NCBI RefSeq assembly: GCF_023973165.1
Contig: NZ_CP099547.1
Location: 372,001-436,000, forward strand
Source of the DNA: Arcanobacterium pinnipediorum
Lineage (GTDB): Bacteria > Actinomycetota > Actinomycetes > Actinomycetales > Actinomycetaceae
Direction: 5' to 3'
Length of the DNA: 64,000 nt
Under the pieces are notes generated by a model, which ran no database searches, was not told the origin of the DNA, and saw only the letters and a list, made by a program, of their open reading frames with translations. Position numbers and translations under genes: made by a program. This document shows positions 39,911 to 48,139 of this stretch, piece by piece (within the stretch, counting starts at the first letter, position 1; each line of letters starts with the position of its first letter).

Positions 39911-40633
39911 TCAGTCCGTGGAACCTATGAGTGAAAATAGTTGTTCGGCGGTGGGGCTTAGTATATCGCTATGGATGATACCATCGCGTAAAACTATGGC
40001 TCTGTCTGCTCTAGCGGCAGCTGCAAGGTCATGGGTAACCATGATTACAGTGGTCCCAGTTTTATGTAACTGGGCGAGTTGATCGAGAAGTAGGCGTGTT
40101 GAGGCTGAATCGAGTGCTCCTGAGGGCTCATCTGCAAAAAGAATTTTTGGTTGTACCGCGAGAGACCGGACAATTGCAACTCGCTGTCGTTGACCTCCGG
40201 AGAGTTGGGCTGGATAAGAATCTAACTTATCCGAAAGACCGAAGCGGTCGAATAGTTTTTTGATAGCTTTTGCGGAGAGTCGTTTTTTATTGAAACGAAG
40301 GCCAAGTTTGACGTTTTCAAGCGCTGTCATCGAGTCAATCAGATTGTAATCTTGAAATATGAAGCTTGCGTTCTTACGACGTATCGCGCTTCTTTCCTTT
40401 CTGGAGGCGGACACTACATCGCTGCCGCATAGTTTTGCTATCCCGGAATCTGCTTGTTCTAGTCCAGACATGCAGTAAAGAAAGGTAGTTTTGCCAGACC
40501 CTGACGGGCCAACAATAGACACAAACTCTCCTGCTTGAGCCTGGAACGATAAGTTTTTCAGCACGTGTACTGATTCATTCTTGTTTAGTGGGAAACTCTT
40601 CGATAGAGCTTCTACCTGGACTATGGGTTGCAT
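39911..40633 (-). CDS. ABC transporter ATPase of the peptide operon
   Basis: A 240-residue ATPase of the MacB/LolD type: Walker A GPSGSGKTT, Q-loop FIFQDYNL, signature LSGGQRQRVAIVRSL, Walker B ILFADEPSGALD, H-loop VTHD. ATG 40633 is preferred because it has AGAGG at six-base spacing, ten bases after the permease stop. TTG 40654 is possible. Fifth and last gene of the precursor / radical SAM / protease / permease / ATPase operon. It would power export of, or self-protection against, the modified peptide, by analogy with YydI. Confidence 0.9.
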   Translation of the reverse strand: MQPIVQVEALSKSFPLNKNESVHVLKNLSFQAQAGEFVSIVGPSGSGKTTFLYCMSGLEQADSGIAKLCGSDVVSASRKERSAIRRKNASFIFQDYNLIDSMTALENVKLGLRFNKKRLSAKAIKKLFDRFGLSDKLDSYPAQLSGGQRQRVAIVRSLAVQPKILFADEPSGALDSASTRLLLDQLAQLHKTGTTVIMVTHDLAAAARADRAIVLRDGIIHSDILSPTAEQLFSLIGSTD

Positions 40634-40643
40634 CTTAAACCTC

Positions 40644-42014
40644 TTATCGGACAATAGCTTGCATATTTAGTGAGCGAGATTGAATCAAAGTTGAGATTTC
40701 GGTAAAAAGTGTTATCAGTAAAAATCCAGCGGTTAAAAGAATGTATGTTTCAAGAGGTATGCCACTTGATTGCGTATCTGGAACTGGCCCAGCCGAGAGT
40801 GCCAAACCCATAGCTAGACTGTTGATGAAAAGGATCGCTGTGCTGATTAAGGATGCGACCAGTAGATAAATAAGGGATTCTAGAAATGCTGCGAATGTGA
40901 TGGTCGAAGGCTTGCAACCGAGAACCTGTAGTAGTGCAATGTCGTGCACTCGAGAACGGTTTGTTAAGTAGACAGCTAATACTCCGCCTGCCGCTGCCAG
41001 AATAACTGGTGTGCTGAAAATTAATAGAATCTGGGAACTAGGGCTGACTTGAAGGCTCTCCTCGGAGGCTCCAATTGCGGACATTACGTTACGTGTTTGG
41101 GCGATCATGCCAAATACTAGGCCGACTGATGTTGCTGCCAAAACTAGCGGAGTGATGAACGCTGTAGAGCGGAATGCTCGGCGCTTCGCAGAGGTTAACG
41201 CAATCATCCAGCTATCAAAAATATTAACTGGGTCGAATAGTCCAATGAACGCGATCGTGGACTTAACTATCGCTTTGCTTGTTATGCCAAACGCGAGTAA
41301 TAGCCCAAGTCCGATTCCCCAGTAAGCGCTGATCAAACCGCTAAGAATCTCAGAGCTGGTGGTGATAGGTACCTTTGATATTGCTATATAAGATGCGATC
41401 ATTCCTCCCGTCACGAGGAAAGAGAAAAGATAGCGCACCCACTGGCGTTCAGTTGGATTCGCAAAAGGGCCATTTACTGCGATAACAGGATCGAGTTTGA
41501 GTAGAGAGCGAGTCGTTAAAACTAACGGAAGAATGACGGTGAGAAGTGATGTAATCGGTGCGAACACGATTGCCCATATACTTTGATGTATGTATCCTGA
41601 ATCAGCTGGGAGAAGTCCAGTTTTCTGAATCAGAACTATGTAGAAATCCCATAGTGACATTGCAAGTACAGTGCCAAGCACACAGCCGATAACGGCCGCA
41701 AGGTAGGCTAAAGTAACGTACCGTAATCGTGCTGCAGCTGGAGAAGCGCCAATGACTTGCCATAGCGCAATTCTTCTCGAATCTTCCTCGACCGCTAGCC
41801 GGATAATGGTTGGAACGCAGAAAAGTATTGCCATAATAGTCAACGCCATCTGGAAGCCTCCAAGAACGGAGAATTGCTCTGCAGCTGGGCCAGTTGGTAA
41901 CTGTGCGCCTGCGATAGTCGTGCCCAGGGATAGTGTGATGAGGCAACAAGAAATGGAGGAAATGCTGAGGGTTGCTACGAACATTGGAATGAAATCGCGA
42001 ATCTCTTTCAGCAT
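40644..42014 (-). CDS. FtsX-like ABC permease of the peptide operon
   Basis: A 456-residue membrane protein with eight to ten hydrophobic segments in two repeats, each with an FtsX-like pattern (MALTIMAILFCVPTIIRLAV and IALLQVLGCKPSTITFAAFL). The start overlaps the protease gene by seven bases, with GGGAGG upstream. It pairs with the ATPase gene that follows. Unlike the smaller YydJ permease of the Bacillus epipeptide operon, this is a long FtsX/MacB-type permease, so the exporter may have been recruited independently. Function in export or immunity is inferred. Confidence 0.85.
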   Translation of the reverse strand: MLKEIRDFIPMFVATLSISSISCCLITLSLGTTIAGAQLPTGPAAEQFSVLGGFQMALTIMAILFCVPTIIRLAVEEDSRRIALWQVIGASPAAARLRYVTLAYLAAVIGCVLGTVLAMSLWDFYIVLIQKTGLLPADSGYIHQSIWAIVFAPITSLLTVILPLVLTTRSLLKLDPVIAVNGPFANPTERQWVRYLFSFLVTGGMIASYIAISKVPITTSSEILSGLISAYWGIGLGLLLAFGITSKAIVKSTIAFIGLFDPVNIFDSWMIALTSAKRRAFRSTAFITPLVLAATSVGLVFGMIAQTRNVMSAIGASEESLQVSPSSQILLIFSTPVILAAAGGVLAVYLTNRSRVHDIALLQVLGCKPSTITFAAFLESLIYLLVASLISTAILFINSLAMGLALSAGPVPDTQSSGIPLETYILLTAGFLLITLFTEISTLIQSRSLNMQAIVR

Positions 42015-42802
42015 ATTGCCCGGCCTCCCACAATGCTTATTACTATTGTTGCGATGGAAATAAGGAAAAATAAAACCGTTCCAACTTTCAGAGCATAATA
42101 AATTCTACTATATAGGTTAGAAGAGTTTGTATGCTTCAAGGTGGAGGTGTCCAGGTTTAAGAGTGTGAGGAGTGCTCTATAACCATCTGAATTTACAAAA
42201 GGAATAATATTGAAGAGTATAGCAAAGTTGAAAATTAGAAATATCGGTGCACTAGCACTTAATTGTGTGCAGTGATAGCTACTAATGAGGAAAGTTGTGT
42301 TTGAAACTGCATTCGCAAAGACTCCGGCTAGATGTACAGTTATTCTGAATCCCGGAGGGAGTAGATAGACACGGTTTATTCGGACGAAAATTGAAGGTAT
42401 GAAACCGAGGTTAAAATGAAATCCCCATGAATCAATTTTTTGACCGTGTAAACGTAAAGCGAGAACATGGGAATATTCGTGTATAAGAGCTTGAAATAGC
42501 GCGTAGAACAATAGCGATAATAGGTGAGGGTAGCTCGATAGATATCTGTAAGAGTTGAGGTTGCTGCTAATATATAGATGTAATGACCAAGCAATACACG
42601 CGGCTGTAATAATGAAAATTATGAAGGCGTATCGATATTCGTGATAGGTGTATTCGACTTGCCACGTATGGTTTTCCTCAAACTCCTCAGTTTTTCCTAC
42701 GTAGCACTTCCGTTTTGAGGTGAAATACACAAATGTTTGTTCGCCTTTTGAGAGTAGAATATAATCCTCTGTGGAAGCTCGAAGATATTTACGTATTTTC
42801 AT
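42008..42802 (-). CDS. M50-like membrane metalloprotease of the peptide operon
   Basis: A 264-residue membrane protein. A soluble N-terminus is followed by membrane segments and the zinc motif HEYSH at 108-112. A downstream FNIIPFVNSDGY (198-208) matches the M50 second motif (Asn, Pro, Asp-Gly). It is the counterpart of YydH, proposed to cut the leader from the modified precursor inside the membrane. It starts 11 bases after the radical SAM gene with only a weak ribosome-binding site, so translation may be coupled. Part of its 3' end is near-repeated at 47.6 kb. Confidence 0.82.
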   Translation of the reverse strand: MKIRKYLRASTEDYILLSKGEQTFVYFTSKRKCYVGKTEEFEENHTWQVEYTYHEYRYAFIIFIITAACIAWSLHLYISSNLNSYRYLSSYPHLLSLLFYALFQALIHEYSHVLALRLHGQKIDSWGFHFNLGFIPSIFVRINRVYLLPPGFRITVHLAGVFANAVSNTTFLISSYHCTQLSASAPIFLIFNFAILFNIIPFVNSDGYRALLTLLNLDTSTLKHTNSSNLYSRIYYALKVGTVLFFLISIATIVISIVGGRAIC

Positions 42803-42813
42803 TATCTAAATAT

Positions 42814-43764
42814 CTAACTTTGTTGCATAAGGAATTTCGCGCGTGAGGTTATATCGTTGGCGAGGCTCTGTAATACATGTGGGGTGAGTGTTAGTGCTCG
42901 GCAGACGCTACATGCGTCTGTAACTATTGAGTCTTCAAGGCGTGGGATTAGGCCTCTGGAAATTGCTAAATTGTAGATCCAGCCAAAACCTTCATGCCTA
43001 ATAACTGAAAAGTAGCTATTGTAAGTAATCGTTTTTAGTGCTTCTTCAAAAGGCGTCCCGTCTACAGTTCCGATTTTTAAACTAGTGCCAAAGACTGCGG
43101 GAGAGCAGCATGGGTAGATATACCCATCGTAGTGAAAAGTTGGTTCGAAGCTGGGGCAGTTTAGCTCCGAAATTGGTAGTGATGATCTGTACAATTCACT
43201 CTCTGGAAGATTGGTGGCAGCGCCGACTGGTGTTACGGGAAATTCCCTTATGGTAACTTGGGGATATTTTTTCTTGATTGAGAGAATGGAAGAATCGAGA
43301 GGGTTACTCTTAGTTGTGGCGCAATTTATGCAACATTCCAAATTCAATTCATCGCATGCTTTTATGATGTTTTCAACACGAGCTTTGTTGATGAATGGGG
43401 AATGGAAGCTGTCGTGGCTAATAGTCAGATAGGCGAGTCCAGCTTGTTTGAGTTCTAAAATGGCCTCTCGTGCACTTCTCGGGGTTATTCCCCAAAAACC
43501 ATTCGATGTTAGGGTAGCCTTCTTACCTTGTGCGGTCACGATCTTTATCATGTTGAGGACCACCTGTTTACGTAACATTGCTTCACCTCCGCTTATCCCT
43601 ACCGTTTGGACTATTGGATTTGAAGCCACTTCGTGCGCAATTTGCATAAGAGTTTCTGTCGGTATCTCCTCTGAACATTTAGGCGTTGATTCGAAGCAGC
43701 AGTGGATGCAATGTGCATTACATCGTCGGGTAATGATAATTCCTACGCTTATACCACGTTTCAT
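42814..43764 (-). CDS. Radical SAM peptide-modifying enzyme (probable YydG-like epimerase)
   Basis: A 316-residue enzyme. The radical SAM cluster is CNAHCIHC (Cys15, Cys19, Cys22), followed by the SAM-binding GISGGE (57-61). The C-terminal part has further cysteines in LNCPSF (203), YPCCSP (219-220) and DACSVC (285, 288), suitable for an auxiliary iron-sulfur cluster and a hydrogen-donor cysteine. Gene order (precursor, rSAM, M50 protease, ABC) matches yydFGHIJ, whose YydG makes D-residues. A thioether-forming (sactipeptide-type) activity is the main alternative because the precursor contains cysteines. Confidence 0.85.
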   Translation of the reverse strand: MKRGISVGIIITRRCNAHCIHCCFESTPKCSEEIPTETLMQIAHEVASNPIVQTVGISGGEAMLRKQVVLNMIKIVTAQGKKATLTSNGFWGITPRSAREAILELKQAGLAYLTISHDSFHSPFINKARVENIIKACDELNLECCINCATTKSNPLDSSILSIKKKYPQVTIREFPVTPVGAATNLPESELYRSSLPISELNCPSFEPTFHYDGYIYPCCSPAVFGTSLKIGTVDGTPFEEALKTITYNSYFSVIRHEGFGWIYNLAISRGLIPRLEDSIVTDACSVCRALTLTPHVLQSLANDITSRAKFLMQQS

Positions 43765-43776
43765 TTTTCTCCAAAG

Positions 43777-43809
43777 TCGTGTGGCCGAGCGTTTATCTCG
43801 GCCACACGA
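43777..43809 (-). promoter_or_regulatory. Stem-loop between precursor and radical SAM genes
   Basis: A perfect 13-bp stem (43777-43789 with 43797-43809) and a 7-base loop, just after the precursor stop codon. On the minus strand it is followed directly by the ribosome-binding site of the radical SAM gene, with no T-run. It would act as mRNA stabiliser or partial attenuator, keeping precursor levels above enzyme levels. Confidence 0.75.
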
Positions 43810-43815
43810 GTTGCA

Positions 43816-43941
43816 TTAGCAACCGCCTGATCCGATGATGATTCCGCATGTAATGAAATGCCAATGGTCGTCTTGGTCGGTTAGCTCGATTAACTCACTG
43901 TCTAAATTGAGCTCTTTCAGAGCGTCTGTTGTAGAACTCAT
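43816..43941 (-). CDS. Precursor of a YydF-like epipeptide (RiPP precursor, 41 aa)
   Basis: A 41-residue peptide, easily missed by size filters, with a very strong AGGAGGTG ribosome-binding site four to five bases before its ATG. The leader is acidic (ALKELNLDSELIELT, residues 7-21). The C-terminal part is DDHWHFITCGIIIGSGGC (24-41). From memory, Bacillus YydF ends WYFVKSKENRWILGSGH. Both share W-x-F-(I/V) and a hydrophobic run before GSG. On that alignment Ile30 and Ile35 correspond to the two epimerised YydF residues. Cys32 and the terminal Cys41 are new. First gene of the operon, 51 bases upstream of the radical SAM gene. Confidence 0.85.
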   Translation of the reverse strand: MSSTTDALKELNLDSELIELTDQDDHWHFITCGIIIGSGGC

Positions 43942-44189
43942 CTCACCTCCTAACTTTATGCATATAAGTATATAAGGAGTATTCCAGAGAAAATAGGAAC
44001 TAAATCCTATAGGTGTAAGAAATTCAGTTATGTGGCATGAACTGCCCCGGTTTTGTTTCTAGGCATCTGTCTTGATTTCATTCATTTTCTTGATTTAGGA
44101 GCAGGTTTTAAAATTCCTACTCAGTCTCAGTTGGCGGGGTGATAACCTAGACTCCGGTTAAGTCTGGGACGATTTCATCAGGTTGCTCA

Positions 44190-44718
44190 CTTGAACGTCG
44201 CGAATTCTACGTCGACGTTGTTCGCCCCAACCTGAGTGTGAACCAGCTCGATCTTACTTGAGCTATTAAGGGTTTCCGGCAATGCTTTGTTGGGGAGATC
44301 ATCATCAAATTCGGTGAGCATCCCCAGCTCGGCTTCATCTTCATCAACCATGTGAAGTGGGGGATCGTGGGAGCTGCTTGAGCGATGATGAACGCATCGC
44401 GCTGGTTGGTTTTAGCTTATCCCGGGGTATAGATCCGCGATCGGTCGCATTGCCGAACCGGGTAAGTACGCGACATGTATCCTCAATTGCTTGGGCCACT
44501 GCCACAGCCAGCGCGCCGAATTGTTGCTGGCTGATCTACCACAACAAGTATTGGGCCAAGGCTGGCAAGCTCATCATAAATCTGTCGTAGTTTTTCTCCA
44601 TCGTTGGGTAAGCGAATGTGAGTAGACTTGATCGCTACTACCGTGAACGATGGTTGCCCAGTGATCAGTCTTGCCCTGCGTCGATGCCAAGCCAGATATC
44701 AAAATTCTCCGGTATCAC
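44190..44718 (-). pseudogene. IS110-family transposase remnant (N-terminal part)
   Basis: On the minus strand the stretch begins NFDIWLGIDAG, then after a frameshift GKTDHWATIVHG, then in further frames DELASLGPILVVVDQPATI, ALAVAVAQ and LGMLTEFDDDL. These are successive IS110 DEDD-transposase motifs. At least three frameshifts or stops break it. The C-terminal catalytic part is missing. The IS-derived flank probably continues to about 45.1 kb, where I see no gene: 44719-45300 is noncoding in my reading. Confidence 0.75.
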
Positions 44719-45336
44719 TGCCTGTCTGACTTTCAAGAATACAACCAGCTAACTAGTTGTTAGCTTTCACGGGTAAATACATCCGTCTTACACCCACGCC
44801 TGCGACAGGCATCATATTCCAGCGCCATGCCCCTGATGAGTAATCACGAGTATGTCTGTCCGATCCCGGTGACACCCCCCGGATCATTAAAAGACAGGGG
44901 CAAACAATCATGCCGAGATAGTCCAGCCAAACCCATCATCGCGCAAATGCCAGCTTCAGAGCTTATCAAAACAGTAACGGGCCTTCTTTTCCTCCCATTG
45001 AGATAACTTCCGTCAAATACGGTCAGTTCTCCCAGTGAAGTAGACGTAGGTTTGCATGGGATTCATCCGTATTCTTGATGGAACACATGGTCAGTTCCTC
45101 ATGTTCATCTTCTGTTGTGGAATATTACGTGGTTGGTTGTAGCTTTGGATAGGAAAACGAAGAAATAAAAGAAAATGTCTTTAGCTTTGTGTTGTGAGCG
45201 TTTGTTTGTAGGTGGGCGTGTCCGATAGTGGATTGAGTGATTGCCCTGCTCCATCCGAATATTGCTTCGTATCGGTCTTTGGTAAAATATCCCTATAAGT
45301 GTCAGTGATGTGAAGATAGAGGAAGGCTCTCAGCTA

Positions 45337-45519
45337 ATGAAAATTTTCCTTGCTTTCGTCATGTTTTTCTCAGGTTTAGCCGCCTTTGCTTTTGCTCTTC
45401 TGTTTGCGCTAGATGTAATTGGAGGGGCCTTGCCTGGTTTTCTCTCGCTGTTTGTTTTTTACGTTGCTTATCTCCTCGATTCTCAAAGAAAAGTGAAAGT
45501 TGAGACTTCTGGCTGCTAG
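45337..45519 (+). CDS. Small two-helix membrane protein
   Basis: Sixty residues with two adjoining hydrophobic segments (IFLAFVMFFSGLAAFAFALLF and LPGFLSLFVFYVAYLL) and a short charged tail. ATG 45337 has GGAAGG about eleven bases upstream. GTG 45310 in the same frame is an alternative. The gene stands alone between an IS110 remnant and the double hydrolase. No family recognised. A role in membrane protection is possible but unsupported. Confidence 0.55.
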   Translation: MKIFLAFVMFFSGLAAFAFALLFALDVIGGALPGFLSLFVFYVAYLLDSQRKVKVETSGC

Positions 45520-45555
45520 TAAGTAATAGGCGTAGCTATCTGACGGTTTGCACTG

Positions 45556-45615
45556 CTAGTATCCGGCTTTGAGTGCGGTGATGGTGAGTTCGCCGCGGTT
45601 ATTAAAGCCAGTGAT
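45556..45615 (-). pseudogene. Possible LuxR-type regulator C-terminal scrap
   Basis: On the minus strand ITGFNNRGELTITALKAGY then a stop. This resembles the end of LuxR-type helix-turn-helix domains of response regulators, but upstream codons in the same frame are stops. It is only about 19 residues, so the call is weak. Confidence 0.3.
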
Positions 45616-45666
45616 GCTTTAGGATATTCATTAGAATCCTCGGAGGTTATGTAAAGGAGCAGATCA

Positions 45667-47373
45667 GTGTTCACGCCGTTGACTCACATTGCAAGCGGTA
45701 AGTCCGTGCGCGGTACCATTGTCGCTTTTCACGGAGTGACGGATAACGCGGCCTCACTGAGTGACCTCGCAGACCATTGGGCGCCTGACTGGCGGGTAAT
45801 CCTCGTCGATTCTCTCGGGCATGGAACTAGCCCTCGATTTTCTGATAGCCAACTGCTAGATCCGTTTTCTGCTCTCGTGAAAACGGCGATCGAAAGTGTT
45901 CAAACTGCCGCTGCTCAGTCACCACAAGGGAAAGTTGTTATCTACGGGCACTCCCTTGGTGGCGCGATTGCTACGCATGTTTCCTTACAGATACCTTCAC
46001 TTGTTACAGCGCTTATCCTCGAAGATCCGGCGCTGCTTACTCCACAGCAGTATGAAACGTATCGAGCCGGAGGTCCGCTCCTGGCTCAACGCCTAGAACT
46101 CATGAGTAACGACGTCGGTGAAGCCATGATCGAGCTTATGAAAACATATACTAGCTGGCCGGTGTCTGAATATGGCGGATGGTTACAAGGAAAGACGCAA
46201 GTGGATCGAAAGTTTGTCAGAACTGGAATTGTCGGCTCCCAGGGCCGAACAATTCTCCACCATGTTAGCGTCCCTACTCTCTTAGTGACCGGCGAAGGCA
46301 GTGATGTTCTCTTTGGCGGGCAGGGTTTGAAAGAAATTAACAGTTATGGCAACCCGTATCTGAAAACCGCACTGATTTCGGGCACTTCCCATACGGTTCG
46401 TAGAGATAACTCCACTGCGTTTTATGCTCTTGTTGATGATTTCTTGTTATCTCTCGACGATAATTCTTCCCCACATCCTTATCTTGCCCCTGAGTTGCAA
46501 CGTTGTTTAAGCAGTGCTCCGTCCCAAACCACGTGGGATGTTGAACAATTACGCCAGGCCGGAGAACAGTTGCTAACGAGAGCTGATGGCGGTGTAGGCA
46601 GTAAAATTCGTGCCACCATAATGAAAACCGGCCGCGGTTTACCGTTGCGGATATTGCACCGCACCGATCAACAACCAGATCAGATACTCATTGCGCTTCA
46701 TGGTGGTGGTTATGTGGCTGGGAAGGCCGAATATGATGATGAACGCAACTATGAATTACTAGAGCTGCTCCCAACTACTGTGATCTGTGCACCTGAATAT
46801 CGCCTGGCGCCCGAACACCCGTATCCAGCCGCAGTTCAAGACTGCATTGATGCCATCAATTATATGGAAGATCAATACCCAAACGTTCCTATCTTTGTGT
46901 TGGGGGATTCAGCCGGCGCTGGAGTTGGACTACAAGCTTTACAAACCCTAGTGGCCACACGATCGAATGCGACGATTTCCGGTTTTATTTGTTTAGAACC
47001 ATGCCTTGATCCACGAGCTTCCTCCCGCTCTTACCAGATTTATCGCGAGGGTCCAGTATGGACGGCGGCAGCAGCCCAGGCAGCTTGGGAGCACTATCTC
47101 GCTGGCGTGGATCCTACACAAGTGCATGTTTCAGTGCGAAATAGTGCAGCCTCGCTGCCGCCGACTATGATTATTGCGAACCCTGTGGATCCCTTGCGAG
47201 ACGAAGCGATTACTTTGGCAACAGATCTGATCGATGGCGGTGGAATTGCCGAACTGCATATACTTCCAGGAACTTTTCACGGCGCGCTTTCGATTCCTCA
47301 AACCCGCACTTGGCGCGATGTTAAAACGCTCATCACCAGTTTCCTTAGCAAAAACCACGCAGAGCAGAAGTAA
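45667..47373 (+). CDS. Tandem alpha/beta hydrolase (two catalytic domains)
   Basis: A 568-residue protein fusing two hydrolases. Residues 1-265 form a classical alpha/beta hydrolase: FHGVTDN, nucleophile GHSLGG (Ser96) and His242 in SGTSHTV. Residues 280-568 form an acetyl-esterase/HSL-type domain: oxyanion HGGGY (345-349), nucleophile GDSAG (Ser415), Asp508 in NPVDPLRDE and His538 in GTFHGA. Both triads look complete. GTG 45667 has AAGGAG eight bases upstream. No signal peptide, so cytoplasmic. Substrate unknown. The fusion could detoxify or tailor an acylated compound in two steps. Confidence 0.85.
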   Translation: MFTPLTHIASGKSVRGTIVAFHGVTDNAASLSDLADHWAPDWRVILVDSLGHGTSPRFSDSQLLDPFSALVKTAIESVQTAAAQSPQGKVVIYGHSLGGAIATHVSLQIPSLVTALILEDPALLTPQQYETYRAGGPLLAQRLELMSNDVGEAMIELMKTYTSWPVSEYGGWLQGKTQVDRKFVRTGIVGSQGRTILHHVSVPTLLVTGEGSDVLFGGQGLKEINSYGNPYLKTALISGTSHTVRRDNSTAFYALVDDFLLSLDDNSSPHPYLAPELQRCLSSAPSQTTWDVEQLRQAGEQLLTRADGGVGSKIRATIMKTGRGLPLRILHRTDQQPDQILIALHGGGYVAGKAEYDDERNYELLELLPTTVICAPEYRLAPEHPYPAAVQDCIDAINYMEDQYPNVPIFVLGDSAGAGVGLQALQTLVATRSNATISGFICLEPCLDPRASSRSYQIYREGPVWTAAAAQAAWEHYLAGVDPTQVHVSVRNSAASLPPTMIIANPVDPLRDEAITLATDLIDGGGIAELHILPGTFHGALSIPQTRTWRDVKTLITSFLSKNHAEQK

Positions 47374-47391
47374 TATGCTCGTTTCGAACAA

Positions 47392-47523
47392 CTAGCTCAT
47401 AAAACGTTCGCTCACTGTAGTACATGAAGGTTTTTCTTCGGTCGCGATGATGCCAGAATTAGCGGTGTTTTCTTCGTCGTCGTCGAAACGTATCACTTTA
47501 GGGTGAGGGTGATTGTTTTTCAT
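47392..47523 (-). CDS. Small peptide, MKNNHPHP family (43 aa)
   Basis: Encodes a 43-residue peptide beginning MKNNHPHPKVIRF, followed by an acidic DDDEE run, a variable middle with one cysteine (PSCTTV) and SERFMS at the end. The first 13 residues are almost the same as in the peptide gene at 58353-58565, while the rest differs. In both places an MFS gene end lies just upstream on the same strand. No clear ribosome-binding site. The function is unknown. A leader-plus-variable-core layout could mean a peptide precursor, but no modifying enzyme is adjacent. Confidence 0.5.
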   Translation of the reverse strand: MKNNHPHPKVIRFDDDEENTANSGIIATEEKPSCTTVSERFMS

Positions 47524-47605
47524 GATGGATATTAGTTCGGGTTTGTAACCGTTGCCTAAAAGATTTTACGACGACGGGGTTGTTGGCACGTGCCATGTGT
47601 TCCAC
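47485..47605. repeat. 121-bp repeat, copy 1
   Basis: About 121 bases nearly the same as 58527-58647 (about six differences by eye, same orientation). It covers the last codons of an MFS gene, the spacer, and the first 13 codons of the small MKNNHPHP peptide gene. Confidence 0.9.
47566..47605 (-). pseudogene. MFS transporter C-terminal scrap
   Basis: On the minus strand WNTWHVPTTPSS then stop. It parallels the end of the MFS pseudogene at 58.6 kb (WNTWQAPTPPSS). Upstream sequence abruptly switches to a fragment like the M50 protease gene, so this is a recombination remnant. Confidence 0.75.
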
Positions 47606-48025
47606 ATAGGTTAGAAGCGGTTGTATGCTCCAAGGTGGAAGGGGTCTGATGCATGGAAACTGTGTAATCAAGAACAACTATGGTCTTCTTACGGTAAAAA
47701 ACGTTCTCGCCATCCAAGGCCTGGGCCTGCTGTTCATGATGATTACTGAGCAATCACAGATCAACAAGGAGTAATTAGCCATAAGTTCACTACCACAAGT
47801 GAGAAGGAATGAACATGCACGGATGTATTGTCCATTCCGAGCGCGGTAGCCAATTTCGTTCGAATGCTTAGACTCAAGCCCTGCAAAATCACCACTTGAT
47901 TGGGTCCATGGGAAGAGTTGGAGCGTGTGGCGATAACGCTGCCAAAACCGGCTCGGTAAACAAACACCCATAGAATATGAGAAAATAGTAACCACAGCAC
48001 TCAAAGCTGCATAAAAGACTGTCAC
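47605..48025 (-). pseudogene. Decayed M50-type membrane protease
   Basis: On the minus strand pieces in different frames align with the M50 protease at 42.0-42.8 kb: LLFSHILW against IHEYSHVLAL, a hydrophobic LVVVNLWLIT against IFNFAILFNII, and STLEHTTASNL against STLKHTNSSNL. The last piece is similar at DNA level too (47605-47645 against 42113-42153). The HExxH motif is lost and frames are broken. It is evidence that a second peptide-processing locus once existed here. Confidence 0.5.
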
Positions 48026-48139
48026 CTAAAAATGCATCAGACCTCATAAGGATCGTTTCGCATGTCGTGTTTCATGTGCGTGATGTTGAATTAAGTATCG
48101 TGAGGGAGGATTCATTACCTTTCGTGGCTATTGTTATGC

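Noticed and set aside
44719..45300. Possible small genes between the IS110 relic and the small membrane protein
   Set aside because: No frame has a ribosome-binding site or recognisable protein pattern. It is probably IS flank.
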